Shown one piece after another: positions 51,194 through 61,196 of a DNA stretch of 64,000 nt. Positions within the stretch are counted from its first letter, which is position 1. The number at the start of each line of letters is the position of its first letter. The DNA comes from Akkermansiaceae bacterium (GTDB lineage: Bacteria > Verrucomicrobiota > Verrucomicrobiia > Verrucomicrobiales > DEV007). Where the stretch lies: NCBI GenBank assembly GCA_024233005.1, contig JACKQE010000001.1:806001-870000 (forward strand), read 5' to 3'. The notes beneath the pieces are model-generated. The model did not search any database and was not told the DNA's origin. It worked only from the letters and a program-made list of their open reading frames with translations. Made by a program: the position numbers and the translations under genes.

Positions 51194-54145
51194 ATGTCCA
51201 AGACGCTCACGCTCTTTTTCTTCCTGGTCCTGGTGGCCAAGGCGCACGCGGTTGATTTCAACCGCGACATCCGGCCGCTGTTGGCGCAGCATTGCTTCAA
51301 ATGCCACGGCATGGACGAGCATGGGCGCAAAGGAGAACTGCGCCTGGATCACCGGGAATCCGCCACCGGAAAAGCCAAATCTGGTGAAACCGCCATCGTG
51401 CCGGGTCATCCGGAATCCAGTGAATTGGTGCGGCGGATTTTCAGCCGCGATGAAGACGAGGTCATGCCTCCGGCGCACACCAAATCCGTGCTTCCGGAAG
51501 CCGCCAAGGCTGTTCTGAAGGCTTGGATTGCGGAAGGCGCACCCTATGAGGCTCATTGGGCCTATGTGGCACCGGTGCAGGCTTCATTGCCGAGGCCGGG
51601 AACCCATCCGGTGGATTCTTTCATTCTGGACCGTCTTGCCAAAGAAGGGCTGCATCCCTCTCCTGAAGCCGACCGCCTCACGTTGGTGCGGAGGCTATCT
51701 CTGGATCTCCTCGGACTCCCTCCGTCTCCCGCCGAGGCCGATGCTTTTGTGAATGACCCTTCCCCAGATGCCTATGCAAACTTGGTCGATCGTTTGTTGG
51801 ATTCAAAACAATATGGCGAGCGGTGGGCGCGACGGTGGCTGGATTTGGCACGCTACGCCGATACCAACGGCTTTGAAAAAGACCGTCCGCGCAGCATATG
51901 GCCCTACCGGGATTGGGTGGTGCGGGCGCTCAATGAGGACATGCCTTTTGATCAGTTCAGCATCCGACAGCTTGCCGGCGACATGCTGCAGAATCCCACG
52001 CCGGACGATCTGGTGGCCACCGGATTCCACCGCAACACGATGCTCAACGAAGAAGGTGGCATCGATCCGAACGAATATCGATTCTATGCCATGGTGGACC
52101 GCGTGAATGTCACCGGCACGACGTGGATGGGGCTCACCCTGAACTGCTGCCAGTGCCATACCCACAAGTACGATCCCATCGCGCACACGGATTACTACCA
52201 GGTTCTGGCCCTGCTCAACAATGCTTCCGAACCCACCTACCACATAGAAACGGAGGAGATCCGGGCACGGCAGAAGGCGCAGTCGGAGCAGATCGGGAAA
52301 CTGGAGGCCGAACTGCCAACGAAGTACCCCGGTGGGGAAGCGATGATGAGGAAAGGTTTTGCCGAATGGGTGGCGAGCTCGCAGAAATCCGCCTCGCGGT
52401 GGGAAGTTCTTCGCCCTGTGAAAATGGAGACGACCCTGCCGCATCTCGAGCTGCTGCCGGATGGGTTTATCCTCGGGAACGGCGACATCTCGAAGAGCGA
52501 AGTCTATGATTTGACTGTGCGCGCTCCGGTCAAGGGTGTCCGGTCCCTTCGCATTGAGGTCGCTTCCCATCCGGATTTGCCGAATGGCGGGCCCGGCCTG
52601 ACCTACTATGAGGGACCATTGGGCGGCTTTTTTCTGAGCGAGTTGCAGGCTTTCCAGAAGGGTCAGCGTGTCAGCATAACCGGGGCTTCGGCAACAAATG
52701 ATGCAGAGGAGGACCGTATCAGCGATGCCTCCCCCGCAAAGCCCACTTCCAAAAAGACTTCCAAAAAGAACAATGCCAGAGCCGCTCTGGACGGGGAGAT
52801 GTCCAGTGGCTGGCAGGTGCTCGGCGGGTCTGGCGTCGGACATGCCGCCGTGTTTCACTTCGCGGAGCCGATGGATCTCACCGACGGACTGGATATAAAA
52901 ATGCTCTTTGAGAAGCATTTCGCCTGCCCGCTCGGCCATTTCCGCATCTCCGTGACCACGGGCGATCACGCCGCCGCCACCGGTCTGCCGGCAGCGGTTG
53001 AGGCAGCTCTGGCGACGGGCGATGCCACGAAACAGGATCTGCTCCTGCGGCATTTTTTGGAAACCGCTCCCGAGATGAAAGAGGCGGTTGCGCCCCTCTT
53101 GGCCGCCCGGAAGTCTCCGGTGCTGGGTCAGGCTACTCTGGTGATGAAAGAGCGGGCCGCCTCCAACCCCCGGATCACCCACCGATACCACCGCGGCGAG
53201 TACCTCCAACCGAAAGAGGAGGTCACTCCCGGCGTTCCGGCGTTCCTCCCTCCTTTGCCCAAGGACGCGCCGGCCAACCGCCTCAGCTTCGCCAGGTGGC
53301 TCTTCGCTCCGGAGAACCCGCTCACCGCACGGGTCACCGTGAACCGGCAGTGGCAGGCTTTCTTTGGGCGCGGTCTGGTGAAGTCACTCGAAGATTTCGG
53401 GTACCAAAGCGATCCTCCTTCCCATCCTGAATTGCTGGACTGGCTCGCGGTTGAGTTCCGCAAGGAGGGGTGGTCCCTGAAAAAGCTCCACCGTCTCATT
53501 GTCACCAGCGCCACCTACAAACAGAGCAGCCGCATCCCCCCGGAACTGGCCCGGCGGGATCCGGAAAACATCCTGCTGGCCCGCGGGGCGCGCTTCCGTT
53601 TGGATGCCGAGGTCATCCGCGACTCGGCGTTGCAGGCCGCCGGGATCCTTTCCCTGAAAATGGGGGGCCCCGGGGTCTATCCACCGCAGCCTGCCAGCGT
53701 GACGACCGAAGGCACCTATGGCAAGGTGGATTGGAAAACCAGCGAGGGAGAGGACCGCTACCGTCGCAGTCTCTACACGTTCACCAAACGCACCGCACCG
53801 TTCGCCATGGCGACGACCTTTGACGCTCCCACTGGAGAGTCCTGTCTCGCGAAGCGCGAGGTCTCCAACAGTCCCTTGCAGGCTCTCACGCTTCTCAACG
53901 ACCAGATGTTTCTGGAAGCTGCCAGGGCCATGGCCAACACAGTTGTCACTGAATCCAGGACCGATGGCGACCGCCTGCAAAACATTTTTCGCCGCTGCCT
54001 CACCCGGCCGCCGGCCCCGGATGAACTGGCTTCATTGCATGCCTTCCTGCAAAAACAGAGGGAGAAGAATCTGGAAGACAATACGCTGTGGACGGTAGTT
54101 TGCCGGGCCATCCTGAACCTCGACGAATCGATCACCCATCCATGA
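51194..54145 (+). CDS. PSCyt1/DUF1549/DUF1553 planctomycete-type cytochrome
   Basis: 983 residues from the ATG at 51194 (MSKTLTLFFFLVLVAKAHA), a signal peptide. PSCyt1 has the haem site CFKCH (QHCFKCHGMDEHG) near residue 33. DUF1549 has the motif RRLSLDLLGLPPSPAEADAF and WARRWLDLARYADTNGFEKD, with a second CxxCH (CCQCH) near residue 318. DUF1553 follows with RLSFARWLFAPENPLTARVTVNR and NRQWQAFFGRGLVKSLEDFG. A CBM-like region (about 460-610) sits between them, including a Lys/Ser/Thr-rich stretch. The next gene overlaps its stop (ATGA, 54142-54145). It should transfer electrons from an unknown substrate in the periplasm. Confidence 0.9.
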   Translation: MSKTLTLFFFLVLVAKAHAVDFNRDIRPLLAQHCFKCHGMDEHGRKGELRLDHRESATGKAKSGETAIVPGHPESSELVRRIFSRDEDEVMPPAHTKSVLPEAAKAVLKAWIAEGAPYEAHWAYVAPVQASLPRPGTHPVDSFILDRLAKEGLHPSPEADRLTLVRRLSLDLLGLPPSPAEADAFVNDPSPDAYANLVDRLLDSKQYGERWARRWLDLARYADTNGFEKDRPRSIWPYRDWVVRALNEDMPFDQFSIRQLAGDMLQNPTPDDLVATGFHRNTMLNEEGGIDPNEYRFYAMVDRVNVTGTTWMGLTLNCCQCHTHKYDPIAHTDYYQVLALLNNASEPTYHIETEEIRARQKAQSEQIGKLEAELPTKYPGGEAMMRKGFAEWVASSQKSASRWEVLRPVKMETTLPHLELLPDGFILGNGDISKSEVYDLTVRAPVKGVRSLRIEVASHPDLPNGGPGLTYYEGPLGGFFLSELQAFQKGQRVSITGASATNDAEEDRISDASPAKPTSKKTSKKNNARAALDGEMSSGWQVLGGSGVGHAAVFHFAEPMDLTDGLDIKMLFEKHFACPLGHFRISVTTGDHAAATGLPAAVEAALATGDATKQDLLLRHFLETAPEMKEAVAPLLAARKSPVLGQATLVMKERAASNPRITHRYHRGEYLQPKEEVTPGVPAFLPPLPKDAPANRLSFARWLFAPENPLTARVTVNRQWQAFFGRGLVKSLEDFGYQSDPPSHPELLDWLAVEFRKEGWSLKKLHRLIVTSATYKQSSRIPPELARRDPENILLARGARFRLDAEVIRDSALQAAGILSLKMGGPGVYPPQPASVTTEGTYGKVDWKTSEGEDRYRRSLYTFTKRTAPFAMATTFDAPTGESCLAKREVSNSPLQALTLLNDQMFLEAARAMANTVVTESRTDGDRLQNIFRRCLTRPPAPDELASLHAFLQKQREKNLEDNTLWTVVCRAILNLDESITHP

Positions 54146-55554
54146 ACTCGTCCCACCTCACCCGCCGGCATTTTTTCCAGGACTGCGCCATCGGAACGGG
54201 CAAAATCGCCCTGGCTTCGCTCCTTGCCGACTCCGCCCAAGGATCGACAACCAGCCCCAACGCCGCGGCTCTGAGTCATTCTCGCCCCAGGGCCAAGGCG
54301 GTCATCCACCTGTTTATGGCCGGGGCTCCCTCGCAGCTTGAGTTGTTTGACAACAAGCCCATGCTCACCAAGTTCGAAGGCAAACCGCTGCCGCCTTCCA
54401 TCATCGGAGGGCAGCGTTATGCTTTCATCCGACCCGATGCCGCAGTCCTGGGGCCGCGTTACCGGTTTTCCCGTCATGGCGAGTGCGGTGCGGAACTTTC
54501 GGAAATGCTTCCTCATTTGGCCACGGTGGTGGATGACATCGCCTTGGTGAAATCCTGCCGGACCACGCAGTTCAACCATGCGCCGGCCCAGATTTTCATG
54601 AACACGGGTTTTTCCCAGCCCGGACGGCCCAGTATGGGCTCCTGGATCACCTATGGCCTCGGCGCCGAATCCCGGGATCTGCCTTCCTTTGTGGTCATGA
54701 GCACGGGAAGCGGCATCAGCGGTGGTGCCGCGTGTTGGAGCAGCGGCTTTCTTCCCAGCGTGTATTCCGGCACCCGATTCCGCAACACGGGGGATCCCAT
54801 CCTGAATTTGAGCACGCCTGAGGGAATCGGGGCCGACACCCAGCGCGATACCATCGACCTCATCAATGCCATGAACCAGCGCCGCCTCCGGCTCGACGGT
54901 GACAGTGAGACCGCCACCCGGATCGCCAACTATGAGATGGCCTACCGCCTCCAAAGCTCCGCGCCGGAACTGATGGATCTGACGAAGGAAGACAAGGCCA
55001 CGCTGGAAATGTACGGCTGCGATCCGAAGGTGCCTTCGTTCGCCCGTGCCTGCTTGTTGGCCCGGCGCATGGTGGAGCGCGGTGTGCGCTTTATCAACAT
55101 TTACCACGAAGGTTGGGATGCTCACAGCGACGTGGCGGGCAATGTGAAAAGGAATTGCGGGGTGACGGACCGGGCCAGTGCCGCCCTGATCCAAGACCTC
55201 AAGCGGCGGGGCCTGCTGGACAGCACTCTGGTGGTGTGGGGAGGGGAATTCGGCCGCACCCCGATGGTCGAGGCCAGTGTCTCACTCGGCCGGAGCATGG
55301 GGCGGGACCATCACCCCCAAGCCTTCACGATGTGGATGGCCGGCGGTGGCATCAAAGGCGGAGTGACCCTTGGTGCGACGGATGAGATGGGCTTCAACAT
55401 CGTCGAGGACGAGGTCCATGTGGCGGACCTGCAGGCGACTATTCTCCATTGCCTCGGTATTGACCATGAACGCCTCGTCTTTCGCAAGGCGGGTTTGGAT
55501 TTCAAGCTCACCGGCGTGGAGCCCTGCCGGCTCGTTCAACAGATCCTGGCTTGA
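54142..55554 (+). CDS. DUF1501 protein, Tat-exported
   Basis: 470 residues. The N terminus STRHL-type TRRHFFQDCAIGTGKIALASLLADS is a Tat signal. DUF1501 features include AKAVIHLFMAGAPSQLELFDNKP, SCRTTQFNHAPAQIFMNTG, GSWITYGLGAES and VWGGEFGRTPMVE, with the metal-type motif GRDHHPQAFTMWMAGGG. DUF1501 proteins share the alkaline-phosphatase/sulfatase fold and pair with PSCyt/DUF1553 cytochromes. Overlap of four bases with that cytochrome gene means coupled translation and supports a complex. Catalytic function unproven. Confidence 0.92.
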   Translation: MNSSHLTRRHFFQDCAIGTGKIALASLLADSAQGSTTSPNAAALSHSRPRAKAVIHLFMAGAPSQLELFDNKPMLTKFEGKPLPPSIIGGQRYAFIRPDAAVLGPRYRFSRHGECGAELSEMLPHLATVVDDIALVKSCRTTQFNHAPAQIFMNTGFSQPGRPSMGSWITYGLGAESRDLPSFVVMSTGSGISGGAACWSSGFLPSVYSGTRFRNTGDPILNLSTPEGIGADTQRDTIDLINAMNQRRLRLDGDSETATRIANYEMAYRLQSSAPELMDLTKEDKATLEMYGCDPKVPSFARACLLARRMVERGVRFINIYHEGWDAHSDVAGNVKRNCGVTDRASAALIQDLKRRGLLDSTLVVWGGEFGRTPMVEASVSLGRSMGRDHHPQAFTMWMAGGGIKGGVTLGATDEMGFNIVEDEVHVADLQATILHCLGIDHERLVFRKAGLDFKLTGVEPCRLVQQILA

Positions 55555-55721
55555 GCGTCATGCCGCGGAATCCCACCTGTCATATCAGGGGATGTCAGAT
55601 TCCAGCGCGGCAGCCCGTTGGGATGAGGATGTCCTCCGTCCTTTCCCTATCAGCAATGTCCTGGGTCCGTCGACGATGCCGCAGGGAGGAGGCAAGAGGC
55701 TGTCGTTTCGGGGGGAATCAA

Positions 55722-57164
55722 ATGAATCATCGCAGGAAGTTCGACTTGTTTCAGTCCTTCCTTTTTCTGTTACTGGTCGTCCTGACAACCACGGTTGCCC
55801 CCGCCGGCCGGGCTCAGTCGCGGCCCAATTTGCTTTGCATTGTCGCGGACGATCTCGGATACGGCGAACTGGGATGCTACGGTGGACGGGACATTCCGAC
55901 GCCGCATCTCGACGCTCTGGCGGCGGGTGGCGCGCGCTTCACCAACGGATACGTCACCGCTCCTTTCTGTGCCGCTTCCCGTGCTGGACTGTTGACGGCC
56001 CGTTATCAAACCCGGTTTGGATTTGAGTTCAATCCCATCGGTGACAAGAATGCCGCCCCCGGCATCGGACTTCCGGTCGGGGAAATGACCTTGGCGGACC
56101 GGCTACAGGAAGCTGGTTATGCCACTGCCCTCATTGGCAAGTGGCACCTCGGAGGCACCGCTCCGTTCCATCCTCAGCGCCGGGGCTTTGATGAGTTCTT
56201 CGGTTTTCTTCACGAGGGACATTATTTCGTCCCGCCACCCTGGACCGGTGCGACGACCTGGCTGCGTCGCAAGGCCCTGCCGGACGGTTCCGAGGGACGC
56301 TGGACGTCGCCCGACGGCCGCGTCATTTGGAGCACCCACCTGGGCAACCGGGAGCCCGCCTATGACACGGACAATCCCATTCTCCGAAGCAGCCAGCCGG
56401 TTCTGGAAACCGCCAATTTAACCGATGCCTTCACCCGTGAGGCCTGTGACTTCATGGAACGACACCGGTCCCAGCCTTGGTTTCTCTACCTTCCTTACAA
56501 CGCGGTCCACAGTCCCATGCAGGGCATGGACGGATACATGGAAAAATTCGCCCACATCGGAGACATCCACCGGCGAATTTTTGCCGCCATGCTCTCCCAA
56601 CTGGACGACCGCATCGGCACGGTGCTCGGCAAGTTGCGCGAAACCGGGCAGGAGGACCACACGCTGATCGTCTTTCTGAGCGACAACGGGGGGCCGACAA
56701 AAGAACTGACTTCGAGCAATGCCCCTCTTCGTGGTGGTAAGGGGGAACTCTGGGAGGGAGGGATCCGGGTGCCCTTTGTCATCTCCTGGAAAGGCGTGGT
56801 GTCCGCTTCCCGGGTGATCGACACGCCCGTGACTTCGATGGATGCCAGTGCCACTCTGCTGGAGGCGGGGGGAATCCGGAGCCATCCTGGCAAAACCTTG
56901 GACGGGGTGAGTCTGCTTCCGATGCTTACTGGAAAAAATCCTGCCGCAGTGCACGACACCCTGTTCTGGCGTGTCGGGAAAAAGAACGCGCTGCGTCAAG
57001 GGGATTGGAAATGCATCCGGGAAGGCGGTGATTGGCAACTCTTCGACCTCGCCTCTGACGTCGGTGAAACCACGGATCTTGCCGCCAAGGAGCCGAACCG
57101 GGTCAAGGCCATGGCGTTGCTGTGGGATCGCTGGAACTCCGAACAAGTCGATCCACTGTGGTGA
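55722..57164 (+). CDS. Type I sulfatase
   Basis: 480 residues from the ATG at 55722 (MNHRRKFDLFQSFLFLLL), which gives a signal peptide. Metal site near RPNLLCIVADDLGYGELGCYG. The formylglycine motif is C83-A-A-S-R in APFCAASRAGLLTARY, a variant of CxPSR with Ala in the third place, common in PVC sulfatases. GKWHLGG follows near 145. It removes sulfate from a carbohydrate ester in the periplasm after conversion of Cys83 to formylglycine. An open frame upstream (from 55551) is without support. Confidence 0.92.
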   Translation: MNHRRKFDLFQSFLFLLLVVLTTTVAPAGRAQSRPNLLCIVADDLGYGELGCYGGRDIPTPHLDALAAGGARFTNGYVTAPFCAASRAGLLTARYQTRFGFEFNPIGDKNAAPGIGLPVGEMTLADRLQEAGYATALIGKWHLGGTAPFHPQRRGFDEFFGFLHEGHYFVPPPWTGATTWLRRKALPDGSEGRWTSPDGRVIWSTHLGNREPAYDTDNPILRSSQPVLETANLTDAFTREACDFMERHRSQPWFLYLPYNAVHSPMQGMDGYMEKFAHIGDIHRRIFAAMLSQLDDRIGTVLGKLRETGQEDHTLIVFLSDNGGPTKELTSSNAPLRGGKGELWEGGIRVPFVISWKGVVSASRVIDTPVTSMDASATLLEAGGIRSHPGKTLDGVSLLPMLTGKNPAAVHDTLFWRVGKKNALRQGDWKCIREGGDWQLFDLASDVGETTDLAAKEPNRVKAMALLWDRWNSEQVDPLW

Positions 57165-57182
57165 ATGCCGCGTAAGCCTGTC

Positions 57183-58646
57183 ATGAAAACCTCCCTGCTG
57201 TGGCTCCTGGCACTTGTCATAATGGCAAAGGTCTCCTGGGGGGCAGACAGGCCCAATATCCTCTTCATTCTGACGGATGATCACGGGTGGCCGACCCTGG
57301 GTTGCTACGGATCGAAGAAGGTCCCCACGCCGCATCTCGACCGTCTCGCCGGGGAAGGGATGAGGTTTTCCGAGGCCTATGTGATGCCTCAGTGCACTCC
57401 AACCCGCGCGGCTCTGCTCAGCGGGCAACATACCGCGAGAAACGGCATGTGGCATGTCATTCCCTGGTATGGACTGCCATGGGCGCGGGTGCAGGAACCG
57501 GGCTACCGGGAGCAGTTTCCGCGGGATCTCCCCAACCTTCCCAAAAGCCTGCGCGATGCGGGATACACAACCGGCATGGCCGGCAAATGGCACCTCACGA
57601 CCGGGGCGGACGGCGACTATGCTTCCCTCCGCCCGGAGGCGGCGGGTGCCTATGGGTTTGACTGGGTGGCGCCGCGCGGTCCAGGGAGCCAGAATGAAGG
57701 CGACAAATGGGTCGATCACCTCACAGATCAGGCCATTGGTTTCATTCGGGGACACCCTGACAAACCCTGGTTTTGCTATCTCGCCCACCACACCCTGCAT
57801 GGGGTCGTGTCGGCTCCTCCTGATCTGGTCAAAAAACACCTTGCGGCCGGGGCGCCGGAGACGGGGATGTTCAATGCCACTTATCTCGCCGCCATCGAGC
57901 ACCTGGATGACAGCCTCGGTAGACTGTTGGGCGCGCTTGATGAGATGAAGCAGCGGAACAACACATTGGTGGTCTTTCTCACCGACAACGGCGGGCTTGA
58001 CACCAATTACCACCTGCCCGAGGTCAGAGACGGCAGTCGGCCGCTGCAGATCAAAACTCAGGAATTTGACAACGCCCCGCTGCGCGCCGGCAAAGGAAGC
58101 CCTTATGAGGGCGGCATCCGTGTGCCGTGCATCGTCCGGTGGCCGGGGCATGTGAGCCCGGGCCGGGTCTGCAGCACTCCCGTCCACGTCGTGGACTGGA
58201 TGCCCACTTTGCTCGCCGCCTCCGGGGCTTCTTCCCCCGCGCACCACCGACTCGATGGCGCGAATTTGCTACCGCTCTTTGACGGGGGAACCATTGCTCC
58301 CCGGACGTTATTCTGGTACCTGCCCCTCTATGACCTGCGCTGGGCTGCCACGCCCTGTGCCGTGATCCGGCAGGGCGACTGGAAGCTCATCGAGTCCTTC
58401 GGGGATTGGTTCGATGACGAGCCCCGTTACCATGTGGGATCCCGGTTGGAACTCTTCAATCTGCGGGAGGATCCCGGTGAGCTGGTTGACCGATCCACTT
58501 CCGAGTCGGTGCGTGCCGCTAACCTGAGCATCCAGCTGCGCGACTGGATGCGTTCGATTCCCGTTCCGATTCCGGGTGACAATCCCCATTTCGATCCGAC
58601 CCGGCAGTTCGAGGAGACCAAGGTGAAGCCCGAATGGTTGAAGTGA
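57183..58646 (+). CDS. Type I sulfatase
   Basis: 487 residues from the ATG at 57183 (MKTSLLWLLALVIMAKVSWGA), a signal peptide; an ATG at 57165 is the alternative start. Metal-binding ILFILTDDHGWPTLGCYG, formylglycine motif C71-T-P-T-R (QCTPTRAALLSGQ), then GMAGKWHLT and the late motif VFLTDNGG. The Thr in CxPTR is seen in many PVC arylsulfatases. Directly follows the first sulfatase with an 18-base gap. Substrate probably a sulfated saccharide. Confidence 0.92.
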   Translation: MKTSLLWLLALVIMAKVSWGADRPNILFILTDDHGWPTLGCYGSKKVPTPHLDRLAGEGMRFSEAYVMPQCTPTRAALLSGQHTARNGMWHVIPWYGLPWARVQEPGYREQFPRDLPNLPKSLRDAGYTTGMAGKWHLTTGADGDYASLRPEAAGAYGFDWVAPRGPGSQNEGDKWVDHLTDQAIGFIRGHPDKPWFCYLAHHTLHGVVSAPPDLVKKHLAAGAPETGMFNATYLAAIEHLDDSLGRLLGALDEMKQRNNTLVVFLTDNGGLDTNYHLPEVRDGSRPLQIKTQEFDNAPLRAGKGSPYEGGIRVPCIVRWPGHVSPGRVCSTPVHVVDWMPTLLAASGASSPAHHRLDGANLLPLFDGGTIAPRTLFWYLPLYDLRWAATPCAVIRQGDWKLIESFGDWFDDEPRYHVGSRLELFNLREDPGELVDRSTSESVRAANLSIQLRDWMRSIPVPIPGDNPHFDPTRQFEETKVKPEWLK

Positions 58647-58736
58647 TCACTGCCGCGCGCAGGGTGTTCCGCTGGCAGGCCGGTTGAGAACGGGCTGTCA
58701 GGTTCTGTCGGTGGAATCGTTACTAGGAGGATGGCA

Positions 58737-60992
58737 ATGAACTTCACGCCGGTTACCTTCTCGCTCACGGTGGCGGCATTTCTGGTGCCGTCAGGCCATT
58801 CCCTGCATGCGGTCGATCCGCCACAAGCTCTGGTGGAGCGTTATTGCCTTGCTTGCCATGACGCGGACGTCAAAAAAGGAGGTCTCGATCTCGGATCCAT
58901 TTTGGACGAAGACCTTTCGGCCCACACCGCCGTCTGGGAAACCGTGGTCCGCCAGCTCAACACCCGTCAGATGCCTCCGGTGGGCAAGAAGCGTCCCGGC
59001 GCGGAGGGTTATGACGGCGCGGTGGCAGAATTGACTGCCGCATTGGATGACTTGGCGGAGCGCCATCCCCGTCCGGGAAGGACCTTGACCTTGCGGCGAC
59101 TGACCCGGGTCGAGTACCAGAATGCGGTGCGTGATCTCCTTGCGGTGGATCTTGATGCGTCGAAACTGTTGCCGGCCGATGAGGCCAGCCACGGCTTCGA
59201 CAATGTCACGGTGGGGGATCTCCCTCCCGCTTTGTTGGACCGCTATCTCACAGCGGCCCAAAAAATCGCCCGGCTTGCTGTTGGCGCCTCCACAGAATCG
59301 GAGATCATGGCTGTTCGGGTCAGGCCGGACATCACTCAGGAATACCAGGTGCCGGGTCTTCCGTTGGGGACCCGAGGAGGGGTGTTAATTCCGCGGGTCT
59401 TTGCCCAGTCGGGAGACTACGAGGTTCAGGTGCGGCTCCAGAGGGACCGGAATGAGCAGGTTGAAGGGATGAATGGAAACCATGAACTGCAAGTTCTCCT
59501 GGATCGTGAGGTCATGACGCAATTCACTGTGCAGCCGGCCAATGACAAAAACTACGAAATGATCGATGCCCATTTGAAGACTCGGTTCCGGGTGGTCGGC
59601 GGGCAGCATGATCTCGGGGTGACCTTCCTTCCCAATGGATCCCCCGTGTTGGAGAGGCTTCGTCAGCCCTACAAGTCCAGCACCAATCTGCATCGGCACC
59701 CACGGCTCTCACCGGCCGTCTATCAGGTGACCATTACGGGCCCGCTCTCGGCGCAAGGCGTTGGCGACACCCCGAGCCGCCGGATGCTGTTCCAAGGCAA
59801 GGCACAGGACGCCAAGGCAGTGCTGATGCCGGTCCTGCAGCGAGCCTACCGACGGCCCGTGACCGAGGAAGATTTTGCCCGGCTGGAACCTTTCGTGACC
59901 GGAGCGCCCTCTTTTGAAGCGGGCATCGAATCTGCGCTGGCGGCAATCCTGGTCAGTCGGGAGTTCCTGTTCCGCGCCGAGCAGGACCAAGCTCGGTCTC
60001 CCTACCGGTTGAGCGATCTTGAACTGGCCTCCCGGCTTTCGTTTTTTCTCTGGAGCAGCATTCCCGATGAAGCGCTTCTGGCAGGCACTCTGAATGTGGA
60101 GTCCCAGACCCGCCGGATGCTGCGCGATCCGCGGGCGAAGTCTTTGGTGACGAATTTCGCGGATCAGTGGCTTTATCTGCGCAATCTGGAGTCGATTACC
60201 CCCGACGCCCGTCTGTTTCCTGACTTTGATGACAACCTCCGGGAAGCCTTGCGGAAGGAAACGAGCCTGCTGTTTGAGGACATCGTGAAACACGACCGCA
60301 GTGTGCTCGAATTGCTGCGGACAGACCGCACCTGGCTTGATGAACGACTGGCAGCCCACTACGGGATTCCGCATGTTTATGGGAGTCGGTTCCGTGAAGT
60401 AAAGCTCGAACCCGGCTGGCAGCGTGGGGGGCTGCTACGGCAGGGCAGTATCCTGACAGTGACTTCGTACGCCACCCGCACCTCGCCGGTGATACGGGGG
60501 CACTGGATCCTGAAGAACCTCCTGGGATCCCCGCCGCCCCCGCCTCCGCCCAATGTGCCGGCTCTCGATGGCGTGATCTCCGAAACGTTGCCCATCCGGG
60601 AGCGTCTGGCAAAGCACCGGGAGAATCCCGCCTGTGCGAGTTGCCATGCCCTGATGGATCCAGTGGGATTTGCTCTGGAAAGCTACGACGCGATGGGCCG
60701 CTGGCACGATCTGGTGGAAGGTCGGCCGGTGGACAACAATGGCGGTTTTGCCGATGGTAGCGAGTTTTCCGGAGTGGCAGGACTGGAAGATGTGCTCCTG
60801 CAGCGTCCGGAACTCTTTGTGGGCACCCTGACCGAGAAACTGCTGACCTATGCCCTCGGTCGTGGTCTGGAGCCGGATGATGCTCCGGCGGTTCGGGCCA
60901 TTGTGCGCCGGGCAAAAGCGCACGACTGGCGGTTCTCAGAAATTGTGGGGGGCATCACCTCAAGCGTTCCGTTCACGATGAGAAGCCGCTGA
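58737..60992 (+). CDS. DUF1592-class multihaem protein, shorter paralogue
   Basis: 751 residues. The ATG at 58737 is preferred over 58731 because TAGGAGG (58724-58730) would be too near the latter. Haem sites are CLACH (about residue 37) and CASCH (ACASCHALMDPVGFALESYD, about residue 630). DUF1587 reads LRRLTRVEYQNAVRDLLAVDLD, DUF1592 LASRLSFFLWSSIPDEALL, then DUF1588 and DUF1585 to the C terminus. Only one ligand-binding-like middle domain is present, unlike the 1102-residue paralogue at 45.3 kb. A downstream DUF1552 gene completes the pair. Confidence 0.9.
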   Translation: MNFTPVTFSLTVAAFLVPSGHSLHAVDPPQALVERYCLACHDADVKKGGLDLGSILDEDLSAHTAVWETVVRQLNTRQMPPVGKKRPGAEGYDGAVAELTAALDDLAERHPRPGRTLTLRRLTRVEYQNAVRDLLAVDLDASKLLPADEASHGFDNVTVGDLPPALLDRYLTAAQKIARLAVGASTESEIMAVRVRPDITQEYQVPGLPLGTRGGVLIPRVFAQSGDYEVQVRLQRDRNEQVEGMNGNHELQVLLDREVMTQFTVQPANDKNYEMIDAHLKTRFRVVGGQHDLGVTFLPNGSPVLERLRQPYKSSTNLHRHPRLSPAVYQVTITGPLSAQGVGDTPSRRMLFQGKAQDAKAVLMPVLQRAYRRPVTEEDFARLEPFVTGAPSFEAGIESALAAILVSREFLFRAEQDQARSPYRLSDLELASRLSFFLWSSIPDEALLAGTLNVESQTRRMLRDPRAKSLVTNFADQWLYLRNLESITPDARLFPDFDDNLREALRKETSLLFEDIVKHDRSVLELLRTDRTWLDERLAAHYGIPHVYGSRFREVKLEPGWQRGGLLRQGSILTVTSYATRTSPVIRGHWILKNLLGSPPPPPPPNVPALDGVISETLPIRERLAKHRENPACASCHALMDPVGFALESYDAMGRWHDLVEGRPVDNNGGFADGSEFSGVAGLEDVLLQRPELFVGTLTEKLLTYALGRGLEPDDAPAVRAIVRRAKAHDWRFSEIVGGITSSVPFTMRSR

Positions 60993-61055
60993 TGCCGCCG
61001 ATCGGCAAGTTTGGGGTGTTCAATGGGGCGGAGTTTGGCTAGGATCCCGGCAGTC

Positions 61056-61196
61056 ATGAAACGCGTCCTGTTTGCCCTGCTTCTGCTGACTTCCATTCCT
61101 CCGGAAGAACCCTCCCGGACGTGGACCTCCCCTGATGGTAAATCAACCTGTCTGTCAGGTTTCGGAACTGGGGCGCGTTGCCACTCCCAACCATGA
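61056..61196 (+). CDS. Small secreted peptide or broken SHD1-type gene
   Basis: 46 residues (MKRVLFALLLLTSIPPEEPSR then TWTSPDGKSTC). A hydrophobic start resembles a signal peptide, and RTWTSPDGKS resembles the beginning of the SHD1 domain often found in PVC proteins. The frame ends in a low-support tail (GFGTGARCHSQP), so the gene may be truncated. Its stop overlaps the DUF1552 start by ATGA (61193-61196), which could couple translation even if the product is a remnant. Confidence 0.4.
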   Translation: MKRVLFALLLLTSIPPEEPSRTWTSPDGKSTCLSGFGTGARCHSQP

